Source of the DNA: Manis javanica | Lineage: Eukaryota; Chordata; Mammalia; Pholidota; Manidae | DNA length: 64,000 nucleotides | Direction: 5' to 3' | Assembly (NCBI RefSeq): GCF_040802235.1 | Contig: NC_133174.1 | Span: 85,210,647-85,274,646 of the forward strand | Shown here: positions 11,831 through 25,290 of the stretch, piece by piece | Layout: the number at the start of each line of letters is the position of its first letter | Numbering within the stretch: the stretch's first letter is position 1 | Translations under genes and position numbers: made by a program | The notes under the pieces: generated by a model | What the model saw: the letters and a program-made list of their open reading frames with translations, nothing else | The model's database searches: none | Told to the model about the DNA's origin: nothing

Positions 11831-12439
11831 AGGTAGTAGGGAATGGCATTGTGTGGGTCCTAGTTATTGATCAAATTGTTAATGCCCACTGATAGCAAAT
11901 TTCTAGATTATTGCTGTGTTAACACTTGTGTTTGATTTTTCATCTCACTCTATCTATTGGAAGTCTAAGCACACCTGTAATATGTTAAATCAAGAAGAGA
12001 AATGTTAGGGCTTGGCAAAATGTCGGGAGATCAGCCATGACACAACTTTTTGTCAGTTTGGCTCACATAGTCATGAGGTGCCACAGAAAATTCTTAATGA
12101 GATCATTAAATATTCTAGATATGCTTATAGCCATTGCCTGTAGATATTGCCTATATCCCTGGTTGATACATTCCACATGGATTTCAGTTCAAATTGAGAT
12201 CTTCTCCTTTTATTATTCTTTGTCTAGGTTCTAACTAGTCTGCTTCTTTATTCTTGAAGAGTACTGTACTGATTGGCTTTTGCCTTGCCCAAGTGTGGAT
12301 GCTGATTAAGATGCTGTCTCCTCAACTATGCTTTTCCTAACTACCCTGAATACAAGCATTCAGACATTCTTAAAGATAATATCAATTTAGGGAAGTAAGA
12401 ATGTTTCCAAAGTAGTAGTTTTTCTTCTAGAATTTCAGA
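11831..12439. other. Unique-looking sequence, nothing recognised
   Basis: About 600 bases without a recognisable repeat, exon or RNA gene. Confidence 0.45.
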
Positions 12440-12589
12440 CTGTCCTATATTTTGTTTTTGAGCTGTAATTCATACACATAAAATTCACTCTTCTAAGGTG
12501 TACAATTCAGTGGTGTTTTGTGCATTCACAAAGTTATGTAAACATTACCACTATCTAATTCTCAACACCAAACTCAACACCAAAAAAAC

Positions 12590-13850
12590 AAATAATATGG
12601 TTAAAAAATGGGTAGAGGACCTAAATAGACATTTTTAGGATATACAGATTGCCAATAGACACATGAAGAGATGCTCAAATCACTAACCACCAGGGAAATA
12701 TGAATCAAAACTATAATGAGATACCACTTCACACTATTCGGAGTGGCTACTATCAACAAGACAGGAAATAAAACATGTTGGTGAGGATGTGGAGAAAAGG
12801 GAACCCTTATACACTGCCTGTAGGATTGTAAATTAGTGCAACCACTATAGAAAGCAGTGTGGAGGTTTCTCAGAAAACTAAACATAGAAATACCATACTA
12901 CCCAGCAATTCCATTTCTGGGAGTTTACCAGAAGAAAATAAAATCACTAATTCAAAAAGATATTGTGGAGTAAATTGCAAAATTTCCAGAATCTCTTGCT
13001 GGGCCTTAGGCATTTACTTATCAATAGGTGTTTACTGCTGCAGCCTCCAGGGCAATGAGTGGAGAGAGGTTGACCATTCTCTCCTTTCCTCCATTCCTGG
13101 TGTGTAATTGGTCTGGCACTTGCATTTGCCAGGGACCTCCCCACCCCACCCGTGGGTTTCCTCCAGGAAGGGGCAGGAGGGAAGTAGAAAGTGTGCCATA
13201 TGGGCAGAGCAAGAGCTCAACAAGAGAAGATGCATGGGGCCAGGCCTAGATAGTGAATTCGAACAAGTTATGAGTAATAAAAAACCTTTTTCCTAATCTA
13301 CTCTTTCCCTTGACTTATTTTGGTTTTATTGGTTTCATAGGTGATTTATACTAGGGAACATCCTTTCCCTCAGAGCTACTGGTATATGCACCCCTATATT
13401 TATCACAGCAGTATTTAAAACAGCCAAGGTATGGAAACAAACTTTATGCCCATTGATAGTTGAATGAATAAAAAGGTGTGGTATATATGTATATAATTCA
13501 GCCATAGAAAAGAATAAACTTTTGCCATGTATGACAACATGGATGTATCTAGAGGGTATTATGCTAACTGAAATAAGTGAGACAGAGAACAAATAGCATA
13601 TGATTTCACTTATATGTGAAATTTAAAAGCTAAACAAACAACAGAAATAGATTTATAGACACAGAGAACAGACTGGTGTTTGCTATGGGCAAAGGTGGTC
13701 AGGGGATAGGTGAAGGGGAAAAAATTAGTGAGAATGTTTGATATGTTGATATGGGTGATGGTTACATGAGTGTATGTATACACGTGTCAAAATTCATTGA
13801 GCTGTACACTAAGATTTGTGCATTTCACTGTATGTCCCTCAATAAAAAAT
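12590..13850 (+). mobile_element. Old L1 3' fragment (plus strand) inside L1M
   Basis: ORF2 C-terminal and 3'UTR wording: agacacatgaagagatgctc, gttggtgaggatgtggagaa, then (after the insert at 12964-13382) tatgcacccctatatttatc, agggtattatgctaactgaa, ending near ccctcaataaaaaataataa. It is much more diverged than the young family in this window. Frameshifts and stops throughout, so no usable ORF. Confidence 0.8.
12964..13382 (+). repeat. Probable solo LTR inside the L1 fragment
   Basis: The L1 reading breaks after caaaaagatat and resumes at tatatgcacccct, leaving a 419-base insert that starts TGTGGAG. It carries a plus-strand AATAAA at about 13277-13282, with a T/C-rich stretch after it. The size and the TG start fit a retroviral LTR. 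The end is not a clear CA and the TSD is short (about 3-4 bases), so the call is tentative. Several short overlapping frames here (for example 13028-13249) are chance. Confidence 0.5.
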
Positions 13851-14360
13851 AATAATATTGAAACATTTCTATATCTCAAAAAGAAACACCATACCTATTA
13901 GCAGTAGCCCTCTAATTCCCCTCCCCTTCCTTCAGCCCTGGCAACCACTAGTCTACTTTCTGTCTACGAATTTGCCTTTCCAAAATATTTCATATAAATG
14001 GTGTTAAACAACATTTAGCATATTCCTGAATGGCTTCTTTCATTCAGCATAATATTTCAAGATTCATCTGTATTGTAGCATGTATAATGGTCTCATTTGT
14101 TTTTATTGCCAAATAATATTCCATTGTAAGAATATACCAGATTTTGTTTATCCATCATCAATTGATGGATATTTGGATTGTTTCTACCTTTTGAATATTA
14201 TGAAAAACGTTCTTTCAAACATTTGTGTATATATATTTTTTTCTGAAAAGCTGTTTGCAGTTCTTTTGATTATATACCCAGGAATGGAATTGATGGGCCA
14301 TATGGTAATTCTATATTTAAGGAATCTTTCTGAGGAACTGTCTGATATATATCCGAGCTA

Positions 14361-15239
14361 AATGGAAGGTGCCTTGTGTTCATTCCACTTTTATTTAAGG
14401 ATCCAGCACATTAAAACTTTTTCCTACACAGAAGCCCTAATTTAGTGAGAGCCACATAGCAGGATGACTCCCATCAACACCAACTTCTGAAGTCTATAGG
14501 ATAGGAAAATAATACGTAGGCTTGTTTTTCTCCTGAAAGAATTATCACTGCTCAGAAATTTTGTTTTGGGTGATACCCATTTCTTTAACAATCTATTTAC
14601 TATGACCATACAATGTATTGCATAAACTAATGCAAAATACTCTAAGAGTGAAAGTTTGAGCTATTAAAATGTTTTTAGGTTATAAACAAGTACCATCTTG
14701 AGAAAAAAGGAAGTATGGTAACCCCATTTCTAACAGAAATGAAAATTTGAAAACATTCTCTCATATCTGATATATAATTACCTGCTTAATTACCTAGAAA
14801 GCACTGTCAAAAAGAATAATGCTAAACTTTGTTACTGAATGTTTTGTGTTACAGAAATATCAGAATTTCCTTATGTCAACGGTCTTACAGTAAGCTCTCA
14901 TCAGATCTTTAACCATTGTCATTTGTAAGTCTTTTGTCATCTATACTCACTGTTTATTACTCCTAAACTAGTAAAAAACTAGATTTCAGCAGAACAGATA
15001 TTAATTACATAGGACTAAGTAAACTAAGGAAGATGATTTTGTGGCTTTTTGTTTCAAATGTTGTTGATAAAGTGTTTTAAGCTTTTTCTCTTAAGCTGAC
15101 AACAGTTTAGTAAATGACTGCCTTTATAAGCAGAATTGAAACTTTATCTTTCTCTCCACCTGATCCCTCCAGAATTTAAAAACTCTCAGTGACTATTTTT
15201 ATATTTCATGGCAGTATGTTTATTTGCATAAGTTCATTC
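14361..15239. other. Unique-looking sequence, nothing recognised
   Basis: AT-rich, no recognised repeat or gene. Confidence 0.45.
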
Positions 15240-15654
15240 CAATAAATTCCAACCCAAGTAAGCAGGTGAAGAGAGGCAACAAAGGGCCAGGTAGTTTATT
15301 TGAATGCCACCTGCGGGTGATGTTCCATGGTCTGAAACACAGGCCAGGGAAGTCACACCCAGCAGGGCAGGCAGAAAGTTTTTAAAGAAAGCAGGGGAGG
15401 GAGAGCAAAGGTGTACATTGGTGTGAGGATTGGCTCATCTAGGGTACGTGGGGGTCTCTCATTGGCCTTTAGCCAGGTACTGGAAAGTTACCACTAATCC
15501 TTTAGCTTGGGGGAAGGGCTCTAGTTGGGAGGGTTATTCGATCAGGCTCTGGAATGTTGTCAGACCGGAATCTGTTGGTCTCTTTGCCTCGTTTGGTGAG
15601 GCCTGAGCTTGTCCATCAGGCTCACCCCTTCCCCTGATGGCTGCAGCTTAACAA
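15240..15654 (-). repeat. Solo LTR of a gammaretrovirus-like ERV
   Basis: On the minus strand it starts TGTTAAGCTGCAGCC. It then has two CCAAT-type boxes (ggccaatgag and agccaatcct), a TTTAAAA TATA-like box, and an AATAAA in ttcaaataaactacc followed by a T-rich stretch. This is the layout of a class I ERV U3-R-U5. There is no flanking gag, pol or env, so it is probably a recombined solo LTR. The left boundary is uncertain by about 20 bases. Confidence 0.65.
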
Positions 15655-17089
15655 TATCCACAAAGTTGAAAAAGGATATAAACATTTGGAAACAACTGCT
15701 TGCATATTTAGCATAGATTGGCAAGGGCAAAGTATCTGGTCCTTTATTTGCTTTACTGCATATGTGTGATTGTATTGGAAGGGGGTGCTTATGGAAGAAA
15801 TGAGAATCATTTCATAACAATTTCCTTACCAAATCTCATGTGGAATTTTTCATGATTTTCATATTTTAATTTAGCATTTGCTAATTTTTTAGAGCTGTTC
15901 TTGTTCAAAAATAAACTACTTTTAGACAAGTACTAAGTCAGCTTTACCTTATGCAAAGCAGACATTGAAAACTGGCTTGCCATTGTAATTATAAATTTCA
16001 AGCATCTATTTTTTTCTATTGTTTTGGTAAAGGATCTGAATGTGCCCCTCTATTCCCTAAACTGTATTAAAAAATTATCTTTCTAGAACTTTAATAAAAT
16101 TTAAATCAGGACTTTTTCATTTTTTCTAACTCAGCCATGTAATTACCACATACATTTATATGCTTGTGCTAATGTATGTTTTTCTTTAGGAAATATACTT
16201 ATTATGTATGTGTATATATATATATATATATGAATGTATGTGAATGTGTGTTTATATGAATTCCTCACGAACCTGGAGACAGGGGTATTAATTTCCAATT
16301 TTGCATTTTAGGACAAAAAATGTTTGTGTTTTTGAGTGTCTGCAATCCTTACTTAACCCAGGGAGATCAGTTAAGAGAGATCTCTCTTTCATATATGTAG
16401 TTTCTTTTTTTTTCTTCAGGATTTCACAACAATCACTTAAATTCACTTATTGACACAAAATATTTCATAGCATGAAGCAAATATTTTCTCTTATTAGGGA
16501 GGCAATAAGAATGTTGAGTCAGAGGAGTGTTTTTATGTGTTTATACAATTCTGGTAACTTTAACTTCACCTCTAAGCAGAAAAAATATGGAGACTATTAC
16601 TAATCTTGTGTAACATGGTTCATAGAAGCCCTAAGACTTTTTTTCTCTTTCTATATAAGTTGAATTAGATATTAACTGAATCCATAAATGAGAAATTACC
16701 ATACTTCTCTTCTGTAAGCCAGAAGGCCCCACCAGTGAGAAATACAAAAATGTATTTTATCTCACTGCCTCCCTAAATAACAAGAATTTTAGCAAAAGTA
16801 GCAGAAACTGACCTCATTTAAGGAAAGAATGTGCTCTTCAGAAATATGACAGTATTTCATCATTCCAAAATAGATAGGCAGACTCAGGGAATTAGTTAAC
16901 AATATATGGAGGGAGAAATATATATGATTTCTTCCTTATTACCAATGCCTTGTTTTCTTAGTTATTGACTCTAAATTTAATAGTTACTGTCATTTAATTA
17001 AGAATTTAAACCAGTAACAGATAGCTGTTTATCTAAAAGACCATTTAACAAAATCTTCAGGAAAGAGGAATATATGGTATTAATAAAGC
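15655..17089. other. AT-rich sequence with a TA microsatellite
   Basis: No gene seen. A (TA)n run occupies 16212-16231 between TATG/TGTA variants. Confidence 0.5.
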
Positions 17090-17350
17090 TGATAATGATG
17101 ATAATGATATCATAGTATCTAATATTCACTGAGTCCATGCTATCTGCCTAATATCATCTGAAGCACTATGTATGTGTAATTTCATTTCAAATTTATGTCA
17201 AAGCTATGAAAGGGTATCATTTCATAGATCCATCCGTTTCACAGCTTAGGAAACTGAGGACCAGAGAGATGAAATAATGTGCCCACCCAGTTTGTAAGTG
17301 GCAGAGTTGGGATTCAACTTCTGATCAGTCTTACTCCATGAGCCAGCACT
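17090..17350 (-). repeat. MIR element
   Basis: Minus-strand MIR: cttaggaaactgaggaccag, gcccacccagtttgtaagtg, gcagagttgggattcaactt are the reverse of the MIR body. Confidence 0.75.
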
Positions 17351-17578
17351 GTACAATGAACAAGCATAGAAATATCTGAGATATTCCAATGTGAACATTC
17401 CTTCCAGAAATAAAAACCAAATATACTAATATATCTTTTTCCATGTAAGAGACCTTGGTTACAAAGTTGGAAGATGATTAGGGAAGCAGGAAAGAAACCA
17501 CCAGGATGACTTTTAGGGGATGAGATCAAGTAAATTTAAAAGTTCTCCTTGAGACAAATTCACCTTAAACTATAATCA

Positions 17579-18061
17579 TGTTGGCTGTTAGGTAGAAAGA
17601 TAGACATGAACAGCCGGGGAAGGGAAGATAAGGTTCAAGGAAAAAACTGCCCAAACTTCCCAGGTAGGGGATCCCACATGAAGACAACAAAGGCTTTGCA
17701 GGGAGATAAATTCTTGCCTAGGTGCAACTGAACAAAACTAAGAACCACCCAAACACCTCTTCATAATCTCATTAAAACTGTGGTTTTGCCCTCCCAACCA
17801 ATGGGCATTTCTGTGTACATTCTGGGAAAAGACAGGTGCACCAAGAGGAATAGGTGTAGAACTCAAGCTGTCAATGAAATGACCTCACCCTGTCAATCAA
17901 AGGAAGTGCTTCCCAGCCTGGTGGTGATAAGTAGATCTTTCCCTATAAGTTCAGAGCCTTTATCTTCCTTGACTCTGGCCCACTCCTCCCTTGGAGTATA
18001 TGCAAATAAAACTTCGCTCTGACTTTCAATTCTTTCTTGAGGCTGGGACAAGAACCAAACA
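17579..18061 (+). repeat. Solo LTR, class I ERV-like
   Basis: Begins TGTTGGCTG and ends ACCAAACA (TG...CA). It has ccaaccaatggg (CCAAT), AATAAA in gcaaataaaacttcgctctg, and a terminal stretch like gamma-ERV U5. No clean TSD at these exact bounds, so the edges are approximate. The 80-codon frame at 17780-18022 is by chance. Confidence 0.6.
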
Positions 18062-19502
18062 GAAAGAACTCAGCCCATAATACTGACTATATCTTCAGCT
18101 AAGACTGGGTTTTAGATGACGATAAAGAAGGAGAATAAGTATGTGGTCTAAGACTGAGTATTTATAAACTAGAGAAAAACTTCTAAAACTGGTTGTGGTG
18201 CATAATATTGTCAAATCAACCAAAACATGTTTCACATATTCATGATGACACCAAGCAAGCTCACTATTTTTAACATTATGATTCTATCACCAGCTTTCTA
18301 AGTTCTTTTTTGCTGATTTTTTAGCTGTTAAAATTGGCAAGATACTTAGGCAGCCTAAGGTGTTATTTTGAATCCACTGTTCCCATTTTATCAATAGCCT
18401 TTATTCACATTATTAGTGAGGACTGCCATCCAGTGTTCAATTTGATTAATAACAACTAGCTCTTGTAGATTCCAATAGCTATTACTTCCTAATGCTGCAC
18501 TTTTTAAAAAACATAGTTAACACCAAGGTACATTTAGTTAACCTCCCTGTTCTATTAATAGAGGGAATATATAAATGACAGATACCAGAGTCTAAAATAC
18601 GGTCTCCAAAAGTCCTTGATAATCTAATTTTTTTCCCTTGATGTTATAAACCAGACAGGACTAAGAAAAGGACTAAGGGAAAGGAAATGCAAATGCAATG
18701 GTATATGTAGCCTACATTTCTGTACTTGGACACGCTTGAGAAAATTAGGTTTAATAACACCTCCATAGCTCCAAGTAAACTCACAGCCAAGGTGTTGTAA
18801 GACTTGATATAAACCAAGGGAAATGTCTTTTCTTGGCAAGTGAAAACCAAGAGTTAGCTCTTTATTCGATTTCTTCATTATAATCTCAAGCTTTGTTGAT
18901 GTAGAAAAGGAGCAGATTCAAAGATTAGCATTACAATAAACCCTTTTTAAATCTGAGTAATTGCTGGGTTGAAACATTTCAGATTTTTAAAGAAATGTGA
19001 TTACAATGCACCTCAGATTTGGAATTGCTAGAGATTGAACTTAAACTACATGCAAGGAAATGTAGAGCACTTAGAGGGAGCATCATCAACTCATGGATTT
19101 ACCTAAAGAACTTCTCTTTCATAAGGCAATTTAACCAGATCTATTTAGGTCTTCAAGGTAAATACATCTTGCATTTAAAAGAGATGTTAAGAGGCTTTGT
19201 ATTATAAAGCTTGCAAAGAAGGGTATTTTAGTAAACCAGTTTCAGATAAGCAGTCATTGTACACATAAATTGTCACTATATTTCAAGTTCATATAACAAT
19301 TTAAGTTAGATCCTTATAGTGTTTAGAAATACAGGCCTTGCTGCAATGAATTTATAAAACTTAAACATGATAAAAAGCATCTGCTTTCAGGTTATTTTTT
19401 ACTAATAGGCAAATATCTTAAGCCATTCATTCTTCTGAATTGGTTAAACATGCCCTGTAATCTTCTGTGATAATTCGATAGATTTTATAAACACTTAGTG
19501 AG
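18062..19502. other. AT-rich sequence, nothing recognised
   Basis: No recognised repeat, exon or RNA gene in about 1.4 kb. Confidence 0.45.
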
Positions 19503-19745
19503 AAACAGTGGAGCATGGTGATTAACAGTATTGGCTCGAGTCAGAAACACTGCCAGGGTTGAAATTCTGGCTCTATTCTTTACTGTTTAGTATTAGAAAA
19601 TTTACTTAACTTCTCTGTGCTTCTGTTTATTCTTCTGACATATGAACCTTACCTTATAAAGTTGCTGTGATATTGACTTAATTCATGTAAAGTTCTTAAA
19701 ACAGTTCCTGGCATATAGTGAGTGTTTAATGTTACTGGTTATTGT
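19503..19745 (+). repeat. MIR element
   Basis: Near full length: agtggagcatggtgattaac, ttgaaattctggctctattc, atttacttaacttctctgtg, aacagttcctggcatatagt, in MIR order. Confidence 0.8.
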
Positions 19746-19884
19746 TCATTAATGTAGAGCAAAGAGTCACTTCAGCCCAAGTCAGAGCATGCAGTGTCAT
19801 GTGAGGTATAATGAAGTAGGGCAAGAACATGGGACAAGCAACATGATTAACTTTTCCTGGCTATGATGAAAAATGTTAAAGTAT

Positions 19885-20400
19885 AAACAGTATTGAAAGA
19901 ACAGGAGTGACCCATCTTAAGGCAAAGATTCCATTTTAAAAAGCAGAGAGTTGAGAATTAAGATTCCTAACATATTCTCTGGTAATCAGACAATAACCCA
20001 CCCAATCTTAAGGCAGGGCAAGCAGTCTTAACTGGTATGGCCTCACTGCTTGAGTATAACCACCATCATGGAGAAGAACAGGTAAATAAATTCCTTGTGT
20101 TGGGTTTATTTAGCATAATTAGCTGGAGGACTGTTAACAGAAGAAAGGAAACATGGTGTCTCATCAGACATAAACATCTTGAGACCACAAATCAAGCCTA
20201 CGCCCAACAACCTCCCCTCTGCCCTTTTCCCCCTTCTTAAAATCCTTAAAAGACAGAATCCCCAAACTTTCAACACACCTCCTCTCTGAGGGCACCACAC
20301 TTTCCTTTCTTTAAGGGTGTACTTTCAAATAAAGCTTTCTCACTGCTCAGATACTTGCTTTATGTCTCTTCGCTATTTGATTTTATTTCCAAGTCTTCAC
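19885..20400 (+). repeat. Solo LTR, class I ERV-like
   Basis: U3 wording (acaggagtgacccatcttaa), a cttcttaaaatccttaaaag TATA-like region, and AATAAAGC at 20329-20336 followed by tttctcactgctcagatact, which is typical of gamma-ERV R/U5. No internal ERV genes follow. Confidence 0.55.
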
Positions 20401-20409
20401 TCATTTCTG

Positions 20410-20990
20410 CTTTACTCCTAATAAGTAGCTAGGGGCTGCTAAGAGCTCAGATTTGGGCCTGCATGTTTCCATTGCCTGGATGACCCAGTCAAAACTGCAG
20501 CTGTGTAAACTGCTCTTAGTAGCCTGCTTGAAAATCCCCTTTCTTTGGGAAGTTCTCAGAACATAATATCACTCCATCCTGTGCTCCGTGGCTCCCCAAA
20601 TCTGGAGTAGTAGGGGCTAGTCCTCATGCTGTGTAGATCCATGTGGACACAGGATGCCAGGTGACCCTAGCTTCAGGAGTTGGCAACGGAATCTGCCCTA
20701 GGCAGAGAACTTTCCCTCTTTCTCTGCAACTCCCTGTTCTCTGCTGCCTGCCAGGCAGCTGCCCTTCCCTGCTGCTCTTGCTCTAATGAATTCCTTCCTT
20801 ACCTCCACTCTTCTGACCTGCTGGAGAATTCTTCCTTGTTTGGAGTCAAGAACCCTCCCCCATCCAGGTTGAGGTTTCTCCCAGTGCTTCACCTAGTGTG
20901 CAGGGAGAGACCTCCCCAGATGCAGCTGCCTGGCAACAGTAACATGAAGACCACGTTAACTGGGTTTTTCTGTATCCTATGGAACTGATG
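20410..20990 (+). repeat. Possible second LTR-like segment; chance ORF
   Basis: The stretch around 20780-20860 (cttgctctaatgaattcctt ... ggagtcaagaaccctccccc) resembles the R/U5 end of a gamma-ERV LTR with the poly(A) signal mutated. A 102-codon frame at 20680-20988 covers it but is Ser/Leu/Cys-rich with no domain. I do not call it a gene. Confidence 0.3.
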
Positions 20991-21074
20991 GAAATTGATT
21001 AGTTCCTTCTCAGGACATAAAATCTGTATAGAGAAACACATGCATAGCACTAGTACCTACATTCACATCTAGAA

Positions 21075-21290
21075 CCAAATGTTTCTAGAGTGTTACTGAT
21101 GCTTGCTTTACATGTATTGTCTCATTTAATTGTAACAATACCACATATGAGGTAGTTACTACTATTATTTTCATTGTACAGATAAAGAAACTGAGATTCA
21201 GGGAGGTTAACTAAAAATTGCCCAAGGTCACACATAATAAATGACAGAGCTAGAAATTTAAACCCAATAATCTGATTCCAGACTCTGCCT
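21075..21290 (-). repeat. MIR element
   Basis: Reverse MIR: tttacatgtattgtctcatt, cagataaagaaactgagatt, gcccaaggtcacacataata, agctagaaatttaaacccaa. Confidence 0.8.
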
Positions 21291-24200
21291 TATTAGCTAG
21301 TTGGCTTTAAAAGAAGTTATCATCATTATTATCTGTACATTCTCATACTATAAACTGTAAAATTAAATAGCCTTCGTCCTGGTTGCTATTTCTCTGTCTT
21401 CTAACTCTTAGTGAGTTGCCAACATGAATCACAGTTCTGTTCAGATAATGAAGGCTTAAGCAATTTCATTACATTTTGTTAAAATATAAATCTATCTAGG
21501 CATTCCATTAAAACAGACTCTGTCAAAGCATAAAGTACAGTTCCTGGAAGTCAGCATTGAGCTTTACTTGAGAAGTTTCACTCTCTAACCCAATTCATTT
21601 TCTTGGCCAGAATTATCAGTAAAAACCATCAAATTTTCAAAAGATCATTCAACCACAAAAATATTTAACTGTAACTTTTTATTCCCTTACTGAAGTGTCC
21701 TTCTTTAAGGATGGTTAGTTGTTTGAAATGGTTTTGCTAGTAGGTCTACCATATATATGTAAGCCTAGTACTTGTTGAAAACAGAAATTAATCCTTCAGT
21801 ATGCCTCCTCCAAGCCTCCCCTCTAGCTTTCTTTCTTTTTTTCTTTTTTATGAGTCCACTATTTTCCTGAACTCATGAATCATTTTATTTCTCCCTTTTT
21901 ATCATCTCCTACAGCCAATCCATTATCAGACCCTTTAGTTTCTACAACCCCCATTTTCTCAATTATACCCCCTCCTTCCAATCCCACCACAACCACTCTA
22001 TTTCATGTGCTCTTTATCTCTTGACTGAACTATTGCCTTGGCTTGCCTACTGGCTCCTTCATTTGGAGCCTTTGTCAATCAGCTTTATCCATTACTTGCA
22101 GAATAATTGTACCAAAATACAGTTGGAAAACATTTCTTCATTTTTGTAAATAAAACAAACATTTTCAATGCTTTCCCAGATCCTTCTCAGCTGGTACACA
22201 TTTCTAACTCCAGCATTCATAATCTGAAACAAGGTGGTCCCAATGTACTTCCAATAATCTATTCCCAAAACTTTACCACATAATGTTGCTGACCATTCAC
22301 TATGGTTTCACCCCTCTAATGTTTTCCCTGTTTGTGAAATGTCTATTTCTACATGTCCTGTGCATCCTGCAAAATTCATCTTAAATGAAACTTTTCTACT
22401 ACCCTAACTGGATATGCTTTCTCTATCTTCTGAATCTTAATAGCAAAGCTTTGTATAGAGTTTAGGGGCCTCATTAAACTTTGTGACAGTTATTTTTCTT
22501 TTTTGTCTTTACATTCCTTTCATAAGGTATTCTAAGAATACTTGTTGAACTAAGTTTCAAGTATTGGACAAAGAAGACCAACTTCTTGCAAATGGAAGTT
22601 TGCATAAATTATACAGAGACAAGTTAGTAGCACTTTGATATTTAATTTTTATCTGATTATATGAACATGGATATTCTTTTTAAGAAATTAAACTATTTGT
22701 GACATTTATAAGCTACAGTGATGATGACATCTTTTATAACGTTGTAAGTATACATATATATTAGTGAAAATTTAACTAATATACATCAAGAAAGTCCAAT
22801 CATGCCATCTGATTTAGAGATTAGGAAGTTTTTAATATATCTCTTCCCAAAGGCATTTCCTCCAAGGAAAAAAAAATGTGCATGTTTGGGACAAAATGTG
22901 AAATAATGGTAACTGAAATGTATTGAAATACATTTCACTCTATTATGGGATGTGCTGAAAGACAAAAAAGTAGGAGACAAAAAGACAAAAAAAGAAAGAA
23001 ATGAAACTCAGCACTTAGTATTAGGAGACATTCTAGAAATCTAAATGACATATGGCACTGATCATATCAGAATTTCAGGCAGTTAACCTTTATTGCTAAG
23101 CTACACTCCTCTGTATTTAGTTGAGAATATGTGTTTTGCTCAAAAGATTTCATGAATGAAATCCATGAGCTCTAGCTACTAATTATTTTTGTGGTTTGAT
23201 AATAATGAGAGCTAGGCAAGTTCTGCAGACCCAAATCTGAGATTCCTTCACTGCAATGGCAATCACTAGGCTCTCCCTAGGAGCAAAAGTAGACTGCGTT
23301 TGATTGGCTTTCAAGCTGTGCCTAATTACCAGTCTCCTGTCTGAAAACTTTTCAGTTATACATTCCTGACCAAGGCCAAAGAGGTCTGGAGAAGTATATT
23401 TCATGCTATTTAAAGAAAACATGAATTTTAATCAGAAGCAAGAATACCAGCAACCCTGCAAGGAAGATACTGCAGCGAATCTGCATAGAAAATGTTGAGC
23501 TCCAGGCTTCAAAGACTACTTCAAGAAGAAAAGAAAAATGTTTTTAAAATAAATAAGAGATGACAAAGTTCACTAAAAATCTGTCTTCAGTGGTGATCTT
23601 AACTGGAGACTCTCTTTAGTACATAAATATAACCAGTATTGTGTTCCTTCTTAAGGAAATGAGAAACTATTAAGTGTTTCATGACGGTCATGTGGGCCAA
23701 GATGTTTGTAATTTTAAATTGGGCCACAACTCAAAAACTCATTCATGAGGAAATATAATTGACAACTAAAGTGGTATGGTTCTATTTGTGAACTTCATTG
23801 CTATCTAGCTCTATTGCTTTAATATTCTCTCTTCAGAGGATAGTTGTGAAATTGAATTAAGTCAAGACATCTGGGACTAGTGATATCAACTGAAGAGAAT
23901 ACCATGTTTGGACTCAGGTGTACACCATGGAATCTTATAATATAATGTGAAAACGAGTTGTTGCAGAGTAAGCAATGTCCTCTGGATGTGCACAGAAGTC
24001 ATCTGATAGCAAAGCAAGCTATAGAGTCATTTATTAAATCTACAGTTTAGGGAAGAACATTACTAAAGGGTAAATCATTGGACTATTTAAATCACTGGAT
24101 TTTCTAAGAGTGCTACATACAGCCTTTAGGCATGGTGGTCAAGTTCAGAGGATATCAAAGCAAAACACCTTATTTCAACTTAATCTGTTTTTAAAGGGTA

Positions 24201-25124
24201 ACAAAAGCTAAAAAGAACAAGACGTTTATGACCCTGCTTTTATTAATTAAACATAACCTTCTTATATATATATATATGAACTTATAGCCTTATTTGGCTT
24301 TTTAAAAAACTGTAGAAAAAGATGAATGTTTTATGCTATTTGAGCACATCATAAAATAATATCTGTTTTTTATAGAAAATATCTCCTGTCACAAAATTTC
24401 CACACATATCATCTCCTATTTAGTTAAATTACAACTAAACAATATGCAGATATGCTTTGGACAATAATGAATTTTAACATATTTTGATATTCATTTATTT
24501 GTACTACAATCCTATTAACAGTGCCAAATTCAGTGAAATATAAGATTAGCTTCAGATTGAACTGGTATAGTCCTTATATTCTTGTTTAAAGAAAATATTT
24601 GTGATCACTAAATTATTCAACCACTAAGCAGAAGGATAAGAATGCCATATTTATTCAACTTCACTTTTATGAGATGAAATGGTATAGCAAAGTTCATATA
24701 ACTCAAAACCTTCTATACAAAAGTAAAAACTTAAGTTTGCTTATATTTCTTTAGAGCAAGAGACACATACAAATTAAAAATTAAATATTGCATATGGTAT
24801 GACTATCCTGCTTGTGTTTACTTATTAACAATTTACTAGAATCATGGCAGATCAGCTTATGCTCTCTAATTACTCTTATCTATGTTAAGCATATTTCAAA
24901 TATCTACTTTAGCTTATGAAGTTACCATGAACATCTTTGCATGTAATGCCTGCAATAGACAAATACAAAGTTGTCAAGTCTTCCAAATATAAAAATAATA
25001 CCAGGGGAAATAGTTTTATAAAGGGCTAAGGGTCTCAACAGACAGGAAAGAGGAAGAAAATTAAAAGTAGAAGAAAAAATACAAACAAAACTGCAATAGC
25101 AGAAATTTATAACACATCATGCTT
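21291..25124. other. AT-rich sequence; possible old L2 at 21960-22520
   Basis: Part of this stretch (gtgctctttatctcttgactgaact..., tgcatcctgcaaaattcatcttaaatg) has the order of an L2 3' region but is too diverged for a firm call. A TA run lies at 24262-24278. No coding sequence or RNA gene seen elsewhere. Confidence 0.35.
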
Positions 25125-25290
25125 TCCTTCATCTCTGAGTCTCTTTGATTGGAACACTTTGTCTATGTGCCCTAAGCCCAATCCCCATGCCCTTTACCTG
25201 GCAAACTCTTGCTCATCCTCAGGTCTCAGTTTGGAAGCCACTTATTGGGAAAGGTTTGGCCGTGTCATTTAGTGCTATGGTTGTTTGGCT
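25125..25290 (+). repeat. Diverged L2 fragment
   Basis: gattggaacactttgtctat, ctggcaaactcttgctcatc, ctcaggtctcagtttggaag, ccacttattgggaaaggttt follow the L2 3' end order. Confidence 0.5.

Larger units (their letters stand above)
12440..14360 (-). mobile_element. Ancient L1M fragment, split by a later nest
   Basis: The two halves, 12440-12580 (3'UTR wording ctgtaattcatacacataaa, gtgtacaattcagtggtgtt) and about 13865-14360 (ggcaaccactagtctacttt, ttccattgtaagaatatacc, ggaatggaattgatgggcca), read as one old minus-strand L1. The gap is filled by a plus-strand L1 fragment that itself holds an LTR-like insert. Open frames are short and full of lesions. Confidence 0.75.

Noticed and set aside
13021..13249. 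Cluster of short overlapping frames on both strands
   Set aside because: Falls in the LTR-like insert; the frames overlap each other and encode nothing recognisable.
20680..20988. 102-codon plus-strand frame
   Set aside because: No domain or codon bias; lies over an LTR-like stretch. An overlapping minus-strand frame exists too.
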